Assembly (NCBI GenBank): GCA_903912445.1
Contig: CAIWHP010000182.1
Span: 17,801-81,800, forward strand
Direction: 5' to 3'
Origin: an uncultured Lentisphaerota bacterium
GTDB taxonomy: Bacteria > Verrucomicrobiota > Kiritimatiellia > CAIQIC01
Length of the DNA stretch: 64,000 nt
In this document: positions 24,803 through 33,067 of the stretch, in pieces
How positions within the stretch are numbered: the first letter of the stretch is position 1
How the letters are laid out: each line of letters opens with the position of its first letter
Made by a program: the position numbers and the translations under genes
The notes under the pieces: model-generated
The model's database searches: none
The model's input: only the letters and a program-made list of their open reading frames with translations
What the model was told of the DNA's origin: nothing

Positions 24803-26322
24803 AGCAGACCAACGCAACGGACCGGCGGGATTTTCTGCGGCTGGCGGGACTCGGTATCCTTGGTGCGGCGCTGGGTTTTCCAAGGCTTGGAAAAAGCGCT
24901 GCTGGCGGTTTCCAAGGCCTGGAAAAGCGGAAGCCCAACTTTGTCTTCATCCTGATTGACGATCTCGGCTGGGCGGACCTCGGCTGCTACGGCAGCAAGT
25001 TCCATGAAACGCCGAACCTCGACCGTTTTGCCGCGGGCGCGATGCATTTCACCGATGGCTACGCCGCCTGCGCGGTCTGCTCGCCGACGCGGGCGAGCAT
25101 CCTGACCGGCAAGTATCCGGCGCGGCTGCACATCACCGACTGGATCTCGGGAGAAGGCAACCGGCCGTCGCAGAGGCTGACCATCCCCGAGTGGCAGAAA
25201 TTCCTGCCGCTGACGGAAACGACCATCGCCAAGGCGCTGAAGCCCGCCGGCTATACGAGCGCGGTCATCGGCAAGTGGCACCAGGGTGGCCCCGATTATT
25301 TCCCCCTGCACCACGGCTTCGATGTGAACATCGCGGGCGGCGATATCGGACATCCGGCCTCCTACTTCTGGCCGTTCGGCGCGGAAAACAACCATCACCG
25401 CGTGCCCGGCCTCGCCGAGCGCGGTGGCAAGGAAGGCAACTACCTGACCGACCAGCTCACCGACGAGGCGGAGCAGTTCATCGCCGCGAACAAAGACAAA
25501 CCCTTCTTCCTCTATTTCGCGCACTACGCCGTCCACACGCCGCTGATGGCCAAGCCCGACAAGCTCGCCAAGTACAAGGCGAAGACGCCGGTGGATGGAC
25601 AGACGAATGCGACCTACGCCGCGATGATGGAGAGCGTGGATGAAAGCGTCGGCCGGATCCTACGTCAGCTCGAATCGCTCGGCCTCGCCGAGAACACGGT
25701 TGTGGTTTTCACCGGCGATAACGGCGGGCTGTGGCCGCAGGCGACGTGTAATGCGCCGCTGCGCGCCGGCAAGGGCTTCGCCTACGAGGGCGGCACGCGC
25801 GAGCCGTTCATCATCCGCTGGCCCGGCGTCACCAAGCCCGGCGCCATCTGTGCGACGCCGGTGTGCAGCATAGATTTCTTCCCGACGCTGCTGGAGATCG
25901 CGGGAGTGCCGCTGCCGGGCGCGGTGGACGGCCTCAGCCTCGTGCCGCTGCTCAAGCAGGCCGGCGTGCCGGCGCGCGATGCGCTCTACTGGCATTACCC
26001 CCATTATTGGGGCGGCGTCCCGCCGCGCGTGCGCCCGTTCGGCGCCGTGCGCGCCGGCGACTGGAAGCTGATCGAGTTCTTTGAGGACATGAACTGCGAA
26101 CTCTACAACCTCAAGGACGATCTGGGCGAAGCGCGCGACCTGGCGAAGGATAAGCCGGAGAAGGTCGCCGAGCTGCGCGCCAAGCTGCACGCCTGGCGCG
26201 CAGCCGTCGGCGCACAGATGCCCGCGCCGAATGCGAACTACAACCCCGCCGCCGTGCCCCGCACCAAGAAGGGCAAGCGCGTCGCCGACGCCGAACAGCG
26301 TGTGATGGCGACGGAGTCGTAA
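24799..26322 (+). CDS. Tat-exported S1-family sulfatase 10
   Basis: 507 aa, overlapping the fusion gene stop (ATGA). A twin-arginine signal (DRRDFLRLAGLGILGAAL) runs into two repeat-coded segments (GFPRLGK, residues 26-32; GFQGLEK, 37-43) before the first sulfatase strand PNFVFILIDDLGW. Metal residues D54-D55, formylglycine motif C94-S-P-T-R, GKWHQGG, TGDNGG and YEGGTREPFIIRWPG are present. It is closest in pattern to the arylsulfatase-A-like enzymes (ARLHITDWISGEGNRP after the motif). A basic segment (RTKKGKR) lies near the C-terminus. Last gene of the locus; the next genes are on the other strand. Confidence 0.95.
   Translation: MKQTNATDRRDFLRLAGLGILGAALGFPRLGKSAAGGFQGLEKRKPNFVFILIDDLGWADLGCYGSKFHETPNLDRFAAGAMHFTDGYAACAVCSPTRASILTGKYPARLHITDWISGEGNRPSQRLTIPEWQKFLPLTETTIAKALKPAGYTSAVIGKWHQGGPDYFPLHHGFDVNIAGGDIGHPASYFWPFGAENNHHRVPGLAERGGKEGNYLTDQLTDEAEQFIAANKDKPFFLYFAHYAVHTPLMAKPDKLAKYKAKTPVDGQTNATYAAMMESVDESVGRILRQLESLGLAENTVVVFTGDNGGLWPQATCNAPLRAGKGFAYEGGTREPFIIRWPGVTKPGAICATPVCSIDFFPTLLEIAGVPLPGAVDGLSLVPLLKQAGVPARDALYWHYPHYWGGVPPRVRPFGAVRAGDWKLIEFFEDMNCELYNLKDDLGEARDLAKDKPEKVAELRAKLHAWRAAVGAQMPAPNANYNPAAVPRTKKGKRVADAEQRVMATES
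24876..24925. repeat. TTCCAA palindrome pair, locus 4 (inside sulfatase 10)
   Basis: TTCCAA-GGC-TTGGAA (centre 24885) and TTCCAA-GGC-CTGGAA (centre 24917), 32 bp apart, read as coding sequence in two different frames (FPRLGK and FQGLEK). Confidence 0.93.
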
Positions 26323-26431
26323 GGCAGCCTAAGCCGCCAAGCTGCGAAGCGCGCCGGTCGCCCTCCCGGCCGGGCAGCCCAAGCACAAAGGCAAGGCCGG
26401 CTAGCAAGCAACCGGAACCTGGTCGCGCCTC

Positions 26432-27316
26432 TTATACGAACAGATATACGTAGAGGGCGAAGGACACCGCGCCGGCGCCGCCGGCTGCGGCCAGCGACCA
26501 GAGCAGGCTCCGGCGCTGGGCCGCGAGCGAGAAGGTGGCGATGATAACGGCCGCCTGCGCGATGAGCATGCCAAAGAAAAAGGACTTGCTGCGCTTGTGA
26601 TGCCGCTCCGCTTTCTGGTTGCTGACGCGCACCTGCAATTCGTACAGATTCGCGACGGCCTGATTAACGCGCGCCTCGGCGTCATAGCGGTTGGCCGTGT
26701 AGCGCAAGCGCGCGGCGATGAACGCCCGGCTGGCGGAGGGCTCGGCGGCGCTCTGCGTCAGTTGCTGGTCGAGTCGCTCGATGGCTTGGGTGATCGGTTC
26801 GAGTTGTTTATCCAACGCGCGGGCCCGCTCTTTGGCGGCAAGCAAGGCGGCATCCAGCGCCGTGGTCTGTACCTGCGCGATGACCGGCGCAAGTTCCGCT
26901 TCCAACGGGGCCTGCTCCATGGCCGCGAGTGCGGCGCTCACGCTGGCCTCCACCGGCGCTGCCGCCGGCAGCGCCGGCAAGGCGCCCGTTTGCAGAGCCG
27001 CCGCGGTGGACGCATCGAGGTCGGTTGTGGCGCAGGGCCGCACCTCGGTTGTGGCGTGCAGGATATCGAGGGTGTTGCGTTGCAGCGCGGAGCGCAAACG
27101 CTTTGCTTGGAAGAAGCCCCACTGATCTCCGGCTTTGGATTGTTGTTGGGCCGCCAGCGACCGGCTGTACTGCGCGCGCGTCATCTCGCTCGAGGCCAGC
27201 CCTGCGAGGGCGGTGGCCACCACGGTCATGATCACCGGCGTGGCGGCGAGGATCCGGCCGAACATCGTCTGCGGCACAGCGGCTTTCAACGCATCAGGCA
27301 GGTTTAGCTTTGGCAT
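26432..27316 (-). CDS. DUF4337-like membrane protein
   Basis: 294 aa. One predicted membrane segment near the N-terminus (residues about 23-42, LAATPVIMTVVATALAGLA) and two at the C-terminus (FFFGMLIAQAAVIIATFSLA and LLWSLAAAGGAGAVSFALYVYLFV). Between them is a long Ala/Gln-rich helical region. The segment SKAGDQWGFFQAKRLRSALQ is typical of the DUF4337 family, whose function is unknown; the middle may form a coiled coil. It converges with sulfatase 10 (109-bp gap). It is transcribed in the same direction as the Yip1-like gene upstream, 178 bp away. Confidence 0.75.
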   Translation of the reverse strand: MPKLNLPDALKAAVPQTMFGRILAATPVIMTVVATALAGLASSEMTRAQYSRSLAAQQQSKAGDQWGFFQAKRLRSALQRNTLDILHATTEVRPCATTDLDASTAAALQTGALPALPAAAPVEASVSAALAAMEQAPLEAELAPVIAQVQTTALDAALLAAKERARALDKQLEPITQAIERLDQQLTQSAAEPSASRAFIAARLRYTANRYDAEARVNQAVANLYELQVRVSNQKAERHHKRSKSFFFGMLIAQAAVIIATFSLAAQRRSLLWSLAAAGGAGAVSFALYVYLFV

Positions 27317-27494
27317 GGGCGGAGATTACTGCAAGGGCTTGACCGTGACAACCCAGAGTTTGCGGCGGCGGGCGGGAGGGGCCGCCCGCCCGTACGGTCT
27401 ACGAACCGTGCTGCGACGGCTCCCGCTTTCGCCTCCACACCGCACCCTGACGGGCGGGTACGCGGTCCCATCCTTGCCGGCACCGGCCAGCCGG

Positions 27495-28130
27495 TCAGGG
27501 CATGACAAGGGTGAAGCAATAGATCTGGATGAACCACACCAGCGGCGAGGTGTAGATCGCCACCGCCGGGGTCAGGCGATAGAACTTCACCTGCGAGAGA
27601 TGGTGAATATAGGTGCAGAAGAGCAGCGCCACGATCGGCAGCAAGCCCGCCCCATAATGCACAAAGAACAACGGCAGCGCCAACAGCGTGGCGATGGTGA
27701 ACGGAACCGCACAGGCGGCCGTCTGCCGCAACGCGGCCACGGGACAGCGCAGCGCCTTGTCGCGGGAAACAAACCCGGCGATCAACGCCAACACATACCA
27801 GCAGGCGATGATCAGCACTGCCCCGAGCAGAAAGCGGAAGAACAGCCCGAAGTCAAAGGCGGCATCCTTGCTGAACGTGAGCAGCTTGCCGACCTTGCGA
27901 ATCCCGCCCAGCATGGGCAACTGATCCAGCAACCGGGGGATCATAAATTGAAAGACCAGCCCGAAGATCAGCGCCGTCGCCGAGAGCAGCGTGATGGCCG
28001 CCGGCAGGCCCGGCCCGCCTGCTTCCGCCGACTTGCCCGGATTGGCCAGTGTGCTCAGGATATCTTTCAGCAGGGGTTTCTGCGCCACAGCCTGCTGGTC
28101 GTTTGCCTGATTCTTTTCTTGTTCTGACAT
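27495..28130 (-). CDS. Yip1-like integral membrane protein
   Basis: 211 aa with a polar N-terminus and about five membrane helices: residues about 46-66, 100-122, 136-156, 158-175 and 190-208 (TLLSATALIFGLVFQFMI, LLGAVLIIACWYVLALIAG and others). This matches the compact five-helix Yip1 domain family of bacterial membrane proteins with no settled function. The start has AAGGAAG five bases upstream. It shares strand and probably transcript with the DUF4337-like gene. No catalytic motif is visible. Confidence 0.7.
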   Translation of the reverse strand: MSEQEKNQANDQQAVAQKPLLKDILSTLANPGKSAEAGGPGLPAAITLLSATALIFGLVFQFMIPRLLDQLPMLGGIRKVGKLLTFSKDAAFDFGLFFRFLLGAVLIIACWYVLALIAGFVSRDKALRCPVAALRQTAACAVPFTIATLLALPLFFVHYGAGLLPIVALLFCTYIHHLSQVKFYRLTPAVAIYTSPLVWFIQIYCFTLVMP

Positions 28131-28295
28131 GAACGCTTCCTTTTCTTTATTGGTTTCGCTTAACGGCGCCCATCCTTGCCATCAAGCATGCACCGCCGGA
28201 GCGACACATAGTTAATCGCGGGCATCTTAGTCGTTTGAAAAAAACCGTCAAGCCGGTTTCTTGCCCGCCCGCCTAAGTTCTCTGGCCGGGCGCTT

Positions 28296-28338
28296 CCCCT
28301 GCTGTAGCGGCGGCCATAGAACGCCGCTACAGCAGGGG
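28296..28338. repeat. Perfect 17-bp inverted repeat, 9-nt loop
   Basis: Left arm CCCCTGCTGTAGCGGCG (28296-28312), loop gccatagaa, right arm its exact complement (28322-28338). Too large and too GC-rich, without a U-run, to be a clear terminator; it looks like a dispersed palindromic element of the GTAGCGGCG type. Confidence 0.85.
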
Positions 28339-28446
28339 GGCGGGCACTCAAGCTGCATGGCGGGCAAGCCGGCAGGTGCTTGCTCAACTGCTGTTGCGCC
28401 CTCCGGCCCTGCGGCCGCGGCGGGAAATGTGCCCGCAAAAATGGGC

Positions 28447-28474
28447 TTGCTTTTGCGGGGCGCTGCGCAAAAAT
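28447..28474 (+). promoter_or_regulatory. Putative promoter of the 28565 gene
   Basis: TTGCTT, 16 bp, AAAAAT. Weak by itself; supported because the same spacing and flanking GGGCTTG occur upstream of the DUF481-like gene (32888-32915). Confidence 0.35.
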
Positions 28475-28564
28475 GCGCGCATGTTTTTTAGCGACAACCT
28501 GCGGTCGAAACTCAGAGGGTGACGGCGTTCTGCAATCAAAACAAGTGACATTGGAGTAACCATC

Positions 28565-29182
28565 ATGAACCATATTGTGAAAGTACTTTTCAGTTCAGCC
28601 GCGCTGGTTGTGGTTGGCTTGACGACGGCGGTGCAGGCGTTGGACCTCGGTGCCTTGACCAGCCTGCTGGGGCAACTCCAGACCGTTTCCAAGGCGGCGG
28701 GTGACTCTACGCTGGTCTCCCTCGCTGGCGAGCTGGTGCCCAAGGCCCAAGCGCTATATAAGGCGCTCGCCGGCAATACCGCCATCCAGGGCCAACTCAC
28801 GGGCGCGATCCAGTCGCTGCTCGGTGGCAAGGGCGTCACCGCGCTCGGCGCGTTTTCCAAGCTGACCGAAGCCAAGCTGACTGCGGAGCAAATGAACCTC
28901 GCCAAGGATGTCGGCAACGTAGGCAGCGCCTATCTCGTGCAGAAGAATTTCGCTGCGCTGGAAGGTGCGCAGGGTGATGTGGCGCAAATCGTGAACGCAT
29001 TGCGCAAGGGCGAGCCCTCCGCGGCACTGCCCGCCCTGCAGGGTGTCGCCCAGAACACCAAGCTTACCCCGACGCAGAAGGAATTGGCCGGCGCGCTGGT
29101 TGACCAATATGCGCCCGAGGTAAAAAAGCTCGGTAACGCGCTGAAGGAAGGACTAAAAGGTCTGTCGGGTTTCGGCAAGTAA
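28565..29182 (+). CDS. Small secreted helical protein of unknown function
   Basis: 205 aa. The start is supported by ggag 9 bp upstream and by a Sec signal (MNHIVKVLFSSAALVVVGLTTAVQA). The mature part is Ala/Leu/Lys-rich and almost certainly all helical (DLGALTSLLGQLQTVSKAAG, LTEAKLTAEQMNLAKDVGNV, LTPTQKELAGALVDQYAPEV), with no Cys and no known motif. It ends GLKGLSGFGK. It looks like a periplasmic or surface helical protein. Its upstream promoter-like module resembles that of the outer-membrane gene at 33068, so the two may be co-regulated. I do not recognise the family. Confidence 0.8.
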   Translation: MNHIVKVLFSSAALVVVGLTTAVQALDLGALTSLLGQLQTVSKAAGDSTLVSLAGELVPKAQALYKALAGNTAIQGQLTGAIQSLLGGKGVTALGAFSKLTEAKLTAEQMNLAKDVGNVGSAYLVQKNFAALEGAQGDVAQIVNALRKGEPSAALPALQGVAQNTKLTPTQKELAGALVDQYAPEVKKLGNALKEGLKGLSGFGK

Positions 29183-29209
29183 CGCCGTAGCGCTGCAAGG
29201 GCACAACCG

Positions 29210-29228
29210 CAAGGCCTCACAGGCCTTG
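29210..29228. terminator. Possible terminator hairpin
   Basis: CAAGGCCT-CAC-AGGCCTTG, a perfect 8-bp stem with 3-nt loop, 27 bp after the stop at 29182. No U-run follows, so an intrinsic terminator is uncertain. Confidence 0.4.
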
Positions 29229-29395
29229 GTCAGGAAAGCAACAAAGCAGACTAACGCGGGTTTTTGGAAGTGCCCTAAAATATTTTTCCCCCTGTGGGAT
29301 GGCAGGGAGAGTTACGGTGCGTTTGCGTTGGCGGTTTCGAGTCTTGGCATAGGCCCGGGGGCTCGCATACACTGCGGATAGAGAAAGGGGAAGCC

Positions 29396-30046
29396 ATGAA
29401 AAGCTGCTATCGGGTCGTGGGGGCGTTGCTTTGTGCGGTGGCACTGGCCGGCTGCTCGTCGGTCTATTTCAACACGATGGAAAAGTTAGGGGTGCATAAG
29501 CGCGACATCATGGTCAGCCGCGTGAAGGCGGCACGGGATTCACAGGAGGGTGCGAAGCAGCAGTTCACCAACGCGCTGGAGCAGTTCCGCAGCGTGGTGC
29601 TGTTCAAGGGCGGCGACCTCGAGGTGCAGTACAACAAGCTGCGCGGCGCGCTCGACCGGAGCGAGAGCCGCGCGCGCGAGGTCCACGACCGGCTGGCCGC
29701 GGTGGAGAAGGTCTCGGAGGCGTTGTTCGGCGAATGGCGCGACGAACTCGCACAGTATTCCAACACCAGTTTGCGGCTGGAGAGCCAGCGCGAATTGGAC
29801 GCCACGCGGCAGAAGTACGATCAGCTCATCACGGCCATGAAGCGTGCGGAGGCGAAGCTGGAGCCGGTGCTGCGGCCGATGCGGGACCAGGTTCTGTTCC
29901 TGAAACACAACCTGAATGCGAAGGCCATCGGGGCGCTGGGGGACGAACTAACTTCCGTGCAGATGAACGTGGACGCCTTGATTCGCGACATGCAGCAGTC
30001 CATCGAGGAGGCGGACCGGTTTATCGCGGCCATGCGCAAGCAATAA
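29396..30046 (+). CDS. DUF2959-like lipoprotein
   Basis: 216 aa. The ATG at 29396 (not an in-frame ATG at 29294) has AAAGGGGAAG upstream and starts a lipoprotein signal with lipobox ALAG-C20. The rest is highly helical and charged and matches DUF2959 closely: KRDIMVSRVKAARDSQEGAK, FKGGDLEVQYNKL, SEALFGEWRDEL, KYDQLITAMKRAEAKLEPVL, RDQVLFLKHNLNAKAIGALG, ending in a Ser/Glu-rich helix. Members are predicted periplasmic coiled-coil lipoproteins with no known function. It is probably transcribed alone, with a possible terminator upstream and a 480-bp empty stretch downstream. Confidence 0.88.
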   Translation: MKSCYRVVGALLCAVALAGCSSVYFNTMEKLGVHKRDIMVSRVKAARDSQEGAKQQFTNALEQFRSVVLFKGGDLEVQYNKLRGALDRSESRAREVHDRLAAVEKVSEALFGEWRDELAQYSNTSLRLESQRELDATRQKYDQLITAMKRAEAKLEPVLRPMRDQVLFLKHNLNAKAIGALGDELTSVQMNVDALIRDMQQSIEEADRFIAAMRKQ

Positions 30047-30526
30047 CCGTCTGGTGGCGATCAAGGCTCCGGTAGTCTTCCAGCTCTTGGCACTCCGGCC
30101 TGAAGGGGCGGCCGTGCGTGGCGGCGTGGGACAGCTGACAGGCGCGATGTGGCGACCAGGGTGTGGCTTGGCCCCTTATGCGTGTCGCGGCGGAGTGGCG
30201 GTGGGGCACTGGCAGGTTCGAGAAAAGGCCCGAGAAATCTGCTTGCGCTTGCGGAGCGGGGGCGGGTAGTGTTGTCATCGTTGATGGGCATGTCCAGGGG
30301 CAATTAGATGAAAACAGGAAGCGTGCATGAAGGGCCCATTGCAGGTCAGCGGGTTGATTTTATGGGCGGATTCTGACCTGTGGACTTGGTTGGCCCGGAA
30401 GGAAGTAAACCCCTGGTGCGGCTGGTGAGAAGGCCCGCCCGCCATGGCTGGCAGTTTCTCAGTGCCCTTCTGTTTTGTGGTTGATGGTGTGCGAATATTG
30501 TGCGGAACATGAAAGGATGAGCGATC
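30047..30526. other. 480-bp stretch without a recognisable gene
   Basis: I see no convincing coding region, hairpin or repeat family. Short frames on both strands lack ribosome sites and protein-like composition. The end (aaaggatgagcgatc) contains the ribosome site of the next gene. Confidence 0.55.
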
Positions 30527-32761
30527 ATGAAACCAGATGCCCCCCATATTTGGAAATTTTTTCGTGCCGGTGGTTTCGACCAGGTAAAGCTGGAATCCGG
30601 CGCTGATCTGGCGAATCTCGGACAGCTCGACCAGAAGCTGTGGGTCGCGCTGGCGTGTCCCACCAGCGGCCTGGAGTGCGATGCGCGGACGCTCGCGCTC
30701 ATGGATACGGACAAGGACGGTCGCATCCGCGCACCGGAACTGATTGCGGCCTGCCAATGGATTTGCGGACTGTTAAAGAATCCAGACGATCTCCTGAAAG
30801 CCTCGCCAGTGTTGTCGCTGGCTTCCATCAACGATGCCATACCGGAGGGCAAGCAACTGCTCGCTTCGGTCAAACAAATCCTCCTGCACCTCGGCAAGAA
30901 AGACGCCTCGGCGATCACTCTCGAGGACGCCCTCGGTATCGAAAAGATTTTCGTCCAGACCTGTTTCAACGGCGATGGCATCGTGCCCGCCGATGCGGCT
31001 GCGGACGAGGCCACCAAGTCCGTCATCGCCGACGTGATCGCCTGCCTCGGGGCTGAAACGGACCGCAGCACCAAGCCCGGCGTGAACGAAGCCAAGGTCC
31101 AGCAGTTCTTCGCCGCGGCGCAGGCTTTTTCCGACTGGTGGAAACAGGCCGAAGGCAGTGCGGACATATTGCCGCTGGGTGCAGACACCCCAGCCGCCGC
31201 CGCCGCTGTCAAGGCGGTCAGGGCCAAGGTGGATGACTACTTTGTCCGCTGCCGGATCGCCGCGTTCGATGCCCGCGCTGCTGCGGCGCTGAACCGCGAG
31301 GAAAAAGATTACCTCGCGTTCGCGGCGAAGGACCTCACGCTGACCACACTCGAGCTTGCCGCGCTGCCGTTGGCGCGCGTCGTCGCTGGCCAGGCGCTGC
31401 CGCTGGAGGCGGGCGTCAACCCCGCCTGGGCCGCCGCGCTGGCCACGTTGCAGTCTGCCGCCGTACAGCCGCTGGTCGGCGCGCGCACCGTGCTCTCCGA
31501 GGGCGAATGGGCGGCGCTCCTCGCCCGGCTGGCGCCCTATGAGGGCTGGCTCGCCGGCAAGCAGGGCGCGGCGGTGGAGAAGTTGGGGCTGCCGCGCGTT
31601 CGGGAACTCCTCGCTGGCACGGTGCGGGAAAAAATACTGGCGCTCGTAGCGGAGGACAAGCAGCTGGAGCCGGAATTCAAGGCGATGGTCGCTGTGGAGC
31701 GGATGGTGCGCTATCACCGCGACCTCTACAAGGTGTGCAGCAACTTCGTCTCCTTCCAGGATTTCTATGGGCGCAAGGACAAGGCCATCTTCCAAGCCGG
31801 CACGCTCTATCTGGACCAGCGGGGCTGTGAGCTGTGCCTGACGGTGGAGGACGCGGGCAAGCACGCCGCGATGGCCGCGCTCGCCGGCACCTACCTCGCC
31901 TACTGCGACTGCGCGCGCAAGGGCAGCGGCGAGAAGATGCAGATCGTGGTCGCGGTCACCGGCGGCGATGCCGACAACCTCATGGTTGGCCGCAACGGGA
32001 TTTTCTACGACCGCAAGGGCCGCGACTGGGACGCCACGATCACCAAGCTCGTGGATAACCCCATCAGCATCCGGCAGGCGTTCTGGTCGCCCTACAAGAA
32101 ATGCGTGCGCATGGTCGAGGAGCAGATCGCCAAGCGTGCCTCCGCCCAAGTGGAGACCACCAACACCAAGTTGCAGGCTGCCGTGGGCACCGGCCAACCG
32201 CCGGCGCCCCTCCCGCCGCCGCCCGCGTCCGGGCCGAAGAAAGTGGACCCCGGTGTGCTGGCGGCCGTCGGCCTGGTTTTGAGCACCCTGCTGGTCGCTC
32301 TGGGCGGAATCTTCGCGGCCTTCACGAAGCTGCCGCTCTGGCAGATGCCGCTGGCGATTGCGGCGCTGCTGTTCACCGTCTCCATTCCCTCGATGATCAT
32401 CGCGTGGCTCAAGCTGCGGAAACGCAACCTCGGTCCGATCCTCGACGCCAACGGCTGGGCGCTGAACGCGCTGGCCAAGATCAATGTGCCCTTCGGCGCC
32501 TCGCTGACCAAGCTCGCCACGTTGCCACCCGGCGCGCAACGCAACCTGTTCGATCCCTTTGCCGAGAAACAAAGGCCGTGGGGCTTGTATGTGACGGTTG
32601 TGGCCATCTTGTCGCTGGCCGGTGCCTGGTATATGGGCAGCCTCGACAAGTTCCTGCCCGGCAGCGTCAAGAGTATCACCATCCTCGGCGCCAATGCGCC
32701 GGCCTATCAACCGCCATGCCCCCCAACCAGCGCGCCGCCGGCCGCAACGACCAAACCATAA
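30527..32761 (+). CDS. EF-hand membrane protein of unknown function
   Basis: 744 aa, with AAAGGATG 9 bp before the ATG. A canonical EF-hand loop, D60-T-D62-K-D64-G-R-I-..-E71, lies near the N-terminus; a second, degenerate Ca-loop-like FNGDGIVPAD is near residue 150. The long middle part has no motif I recognise (GKDKAIFQAGTLYLDQRGCE is distinctive). A Pro-rich linker near residue 560 leads to two adjacent membrane helices (about 578-600 and 606-628), a short domain, and a third helix near residue 690 (LYVTVVAILSLAGAWYMGSL). There is no signal peptide, so the EF-hand domain is probably cytoplasmic. A Ca-responsive regulatory or scaffold role is speculation. Confidence 0.82.
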   Translation: MKPDAPHIWKFFRAGGFDQVKLESGADLANLGQLDQKLWVALACPTSGLECDARTLALMDTDKDGRIRAPELIAACQWICGLLKNPDDLLKASPVLSLASINDAIPEGKQLLASVKQILLHLGKKDASAITLEDALGIEKIFVQTCFNGDGIVPADAAADEATKSVIADVIACLGAETDRSTKPGVNEAKVQQFFAAAQAFSDWWKQAEGSADILPLGADTPAAAAAVKAVRAKVDDYFVRCRIAAFDARAAAALNREEKDYLAFAAKDLTLTTLELAALPLARVVAGQALPLEAGVNPAWAAALATLQSAAVQPLVGARTVLSEGEWAALLARLAPYEGWLAGKQGAAVEKLGLPRVRELLAGTVREKILALVAEDKQLEPEFKAMVAVERMVRYHRDLYKVCSNFVSFQDFYGRKDKAIFQAGTLYLDQRGCELCLTVEDAGKHAAMAALAGTYLAYCDCARKGSGEKMQIVVAVTGGDADNLMVGRNGIFYDRKGRDWDATITKLVDNPISIRQAFWSPYKKCVRMVEEQIAKRASAQVETTNTKLQAAVGTGQPPAPLPPPPASGPKKVDPGVLAAVGLVLSTLLVALGGIFAAFTKLPLWQMPLAIAALLFTVSIPSMIIAWLKLRKRNLGPILDANGWALNALAKINVPFGASLTKLATLPPGAQRNLFDPFAEKQRPWGLYVTVVAILSLAGAWYMGSLDKFLPGSVKSITILGANAPAYQPPCPPTSAPPAATTKP

Positions 32762-33067
32762 ACAACGGCATGCAACCGGTGGCGGGAGGTGCAGCGCCTG
32801 CTGCTCGCCAAGCCGCGCGCCCGTCTTGACGTCCTGCGCCGGTCGGTCGCGGCCTCTCTCGCGCGCGAAATTCGTCACAAAACGGGCTTGACATTGCCGT
32901 GCGGAACGTAAAAATTCACACATGATTTTCCGCGGCATGATGGGGTCGGAAAACGGTGCGTTTCCGGTGGGTTCGGCAGCAACGGTTGTTCGGTTGGGGG
33001 CTGTTGACGCAGCGTGGGCGATGTGTTTGAGGTTCCAAAGTATCATTAAGAATGAAGGGGATATATA
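32762..33067. other. 306-bp upstream region of the DUF481-like gene
   Basis: No gene seen. Contains the promoter-like module at 32860-32940 and, just before 33068, the ribosome site gaaggggatatata. Confidence 0.65.
32888..32915 (+). promoter_or_regulatory. Putative sigma-70-type promoter for the 33068 gene
   Basis: Consensus -35 TTGACA at 32888-32893, then 16 bp, then AAAAAT (32910-32915), with GGGC directly before the -35. Matches the arrangement at 28447-28474. The leader would be about 150 nt. Confidence 0.5.

Larger units (their letters stand above)
28131..28564. other. 434-bp intergenic region with hairpin and promoter-like module
   Basis: Divergent region between the Yip1-like gene and a secreted-protein gene. 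No gene seen. It contains a perfect 17-bp stem-loop (28296-28338) and, nearer the + strand gene, a module (28422-28497) that resembles the one at 32860-32940. Confidence 0.65.

Noticed and set aside
1-26322. Polysaccharide utilization locus of the SusC/SusD type
   Set aside because: No SusC, SusD, TonB receptor, hybrid two-component system or anti-sigma gene is present; the cluster is sulfatase-based only.
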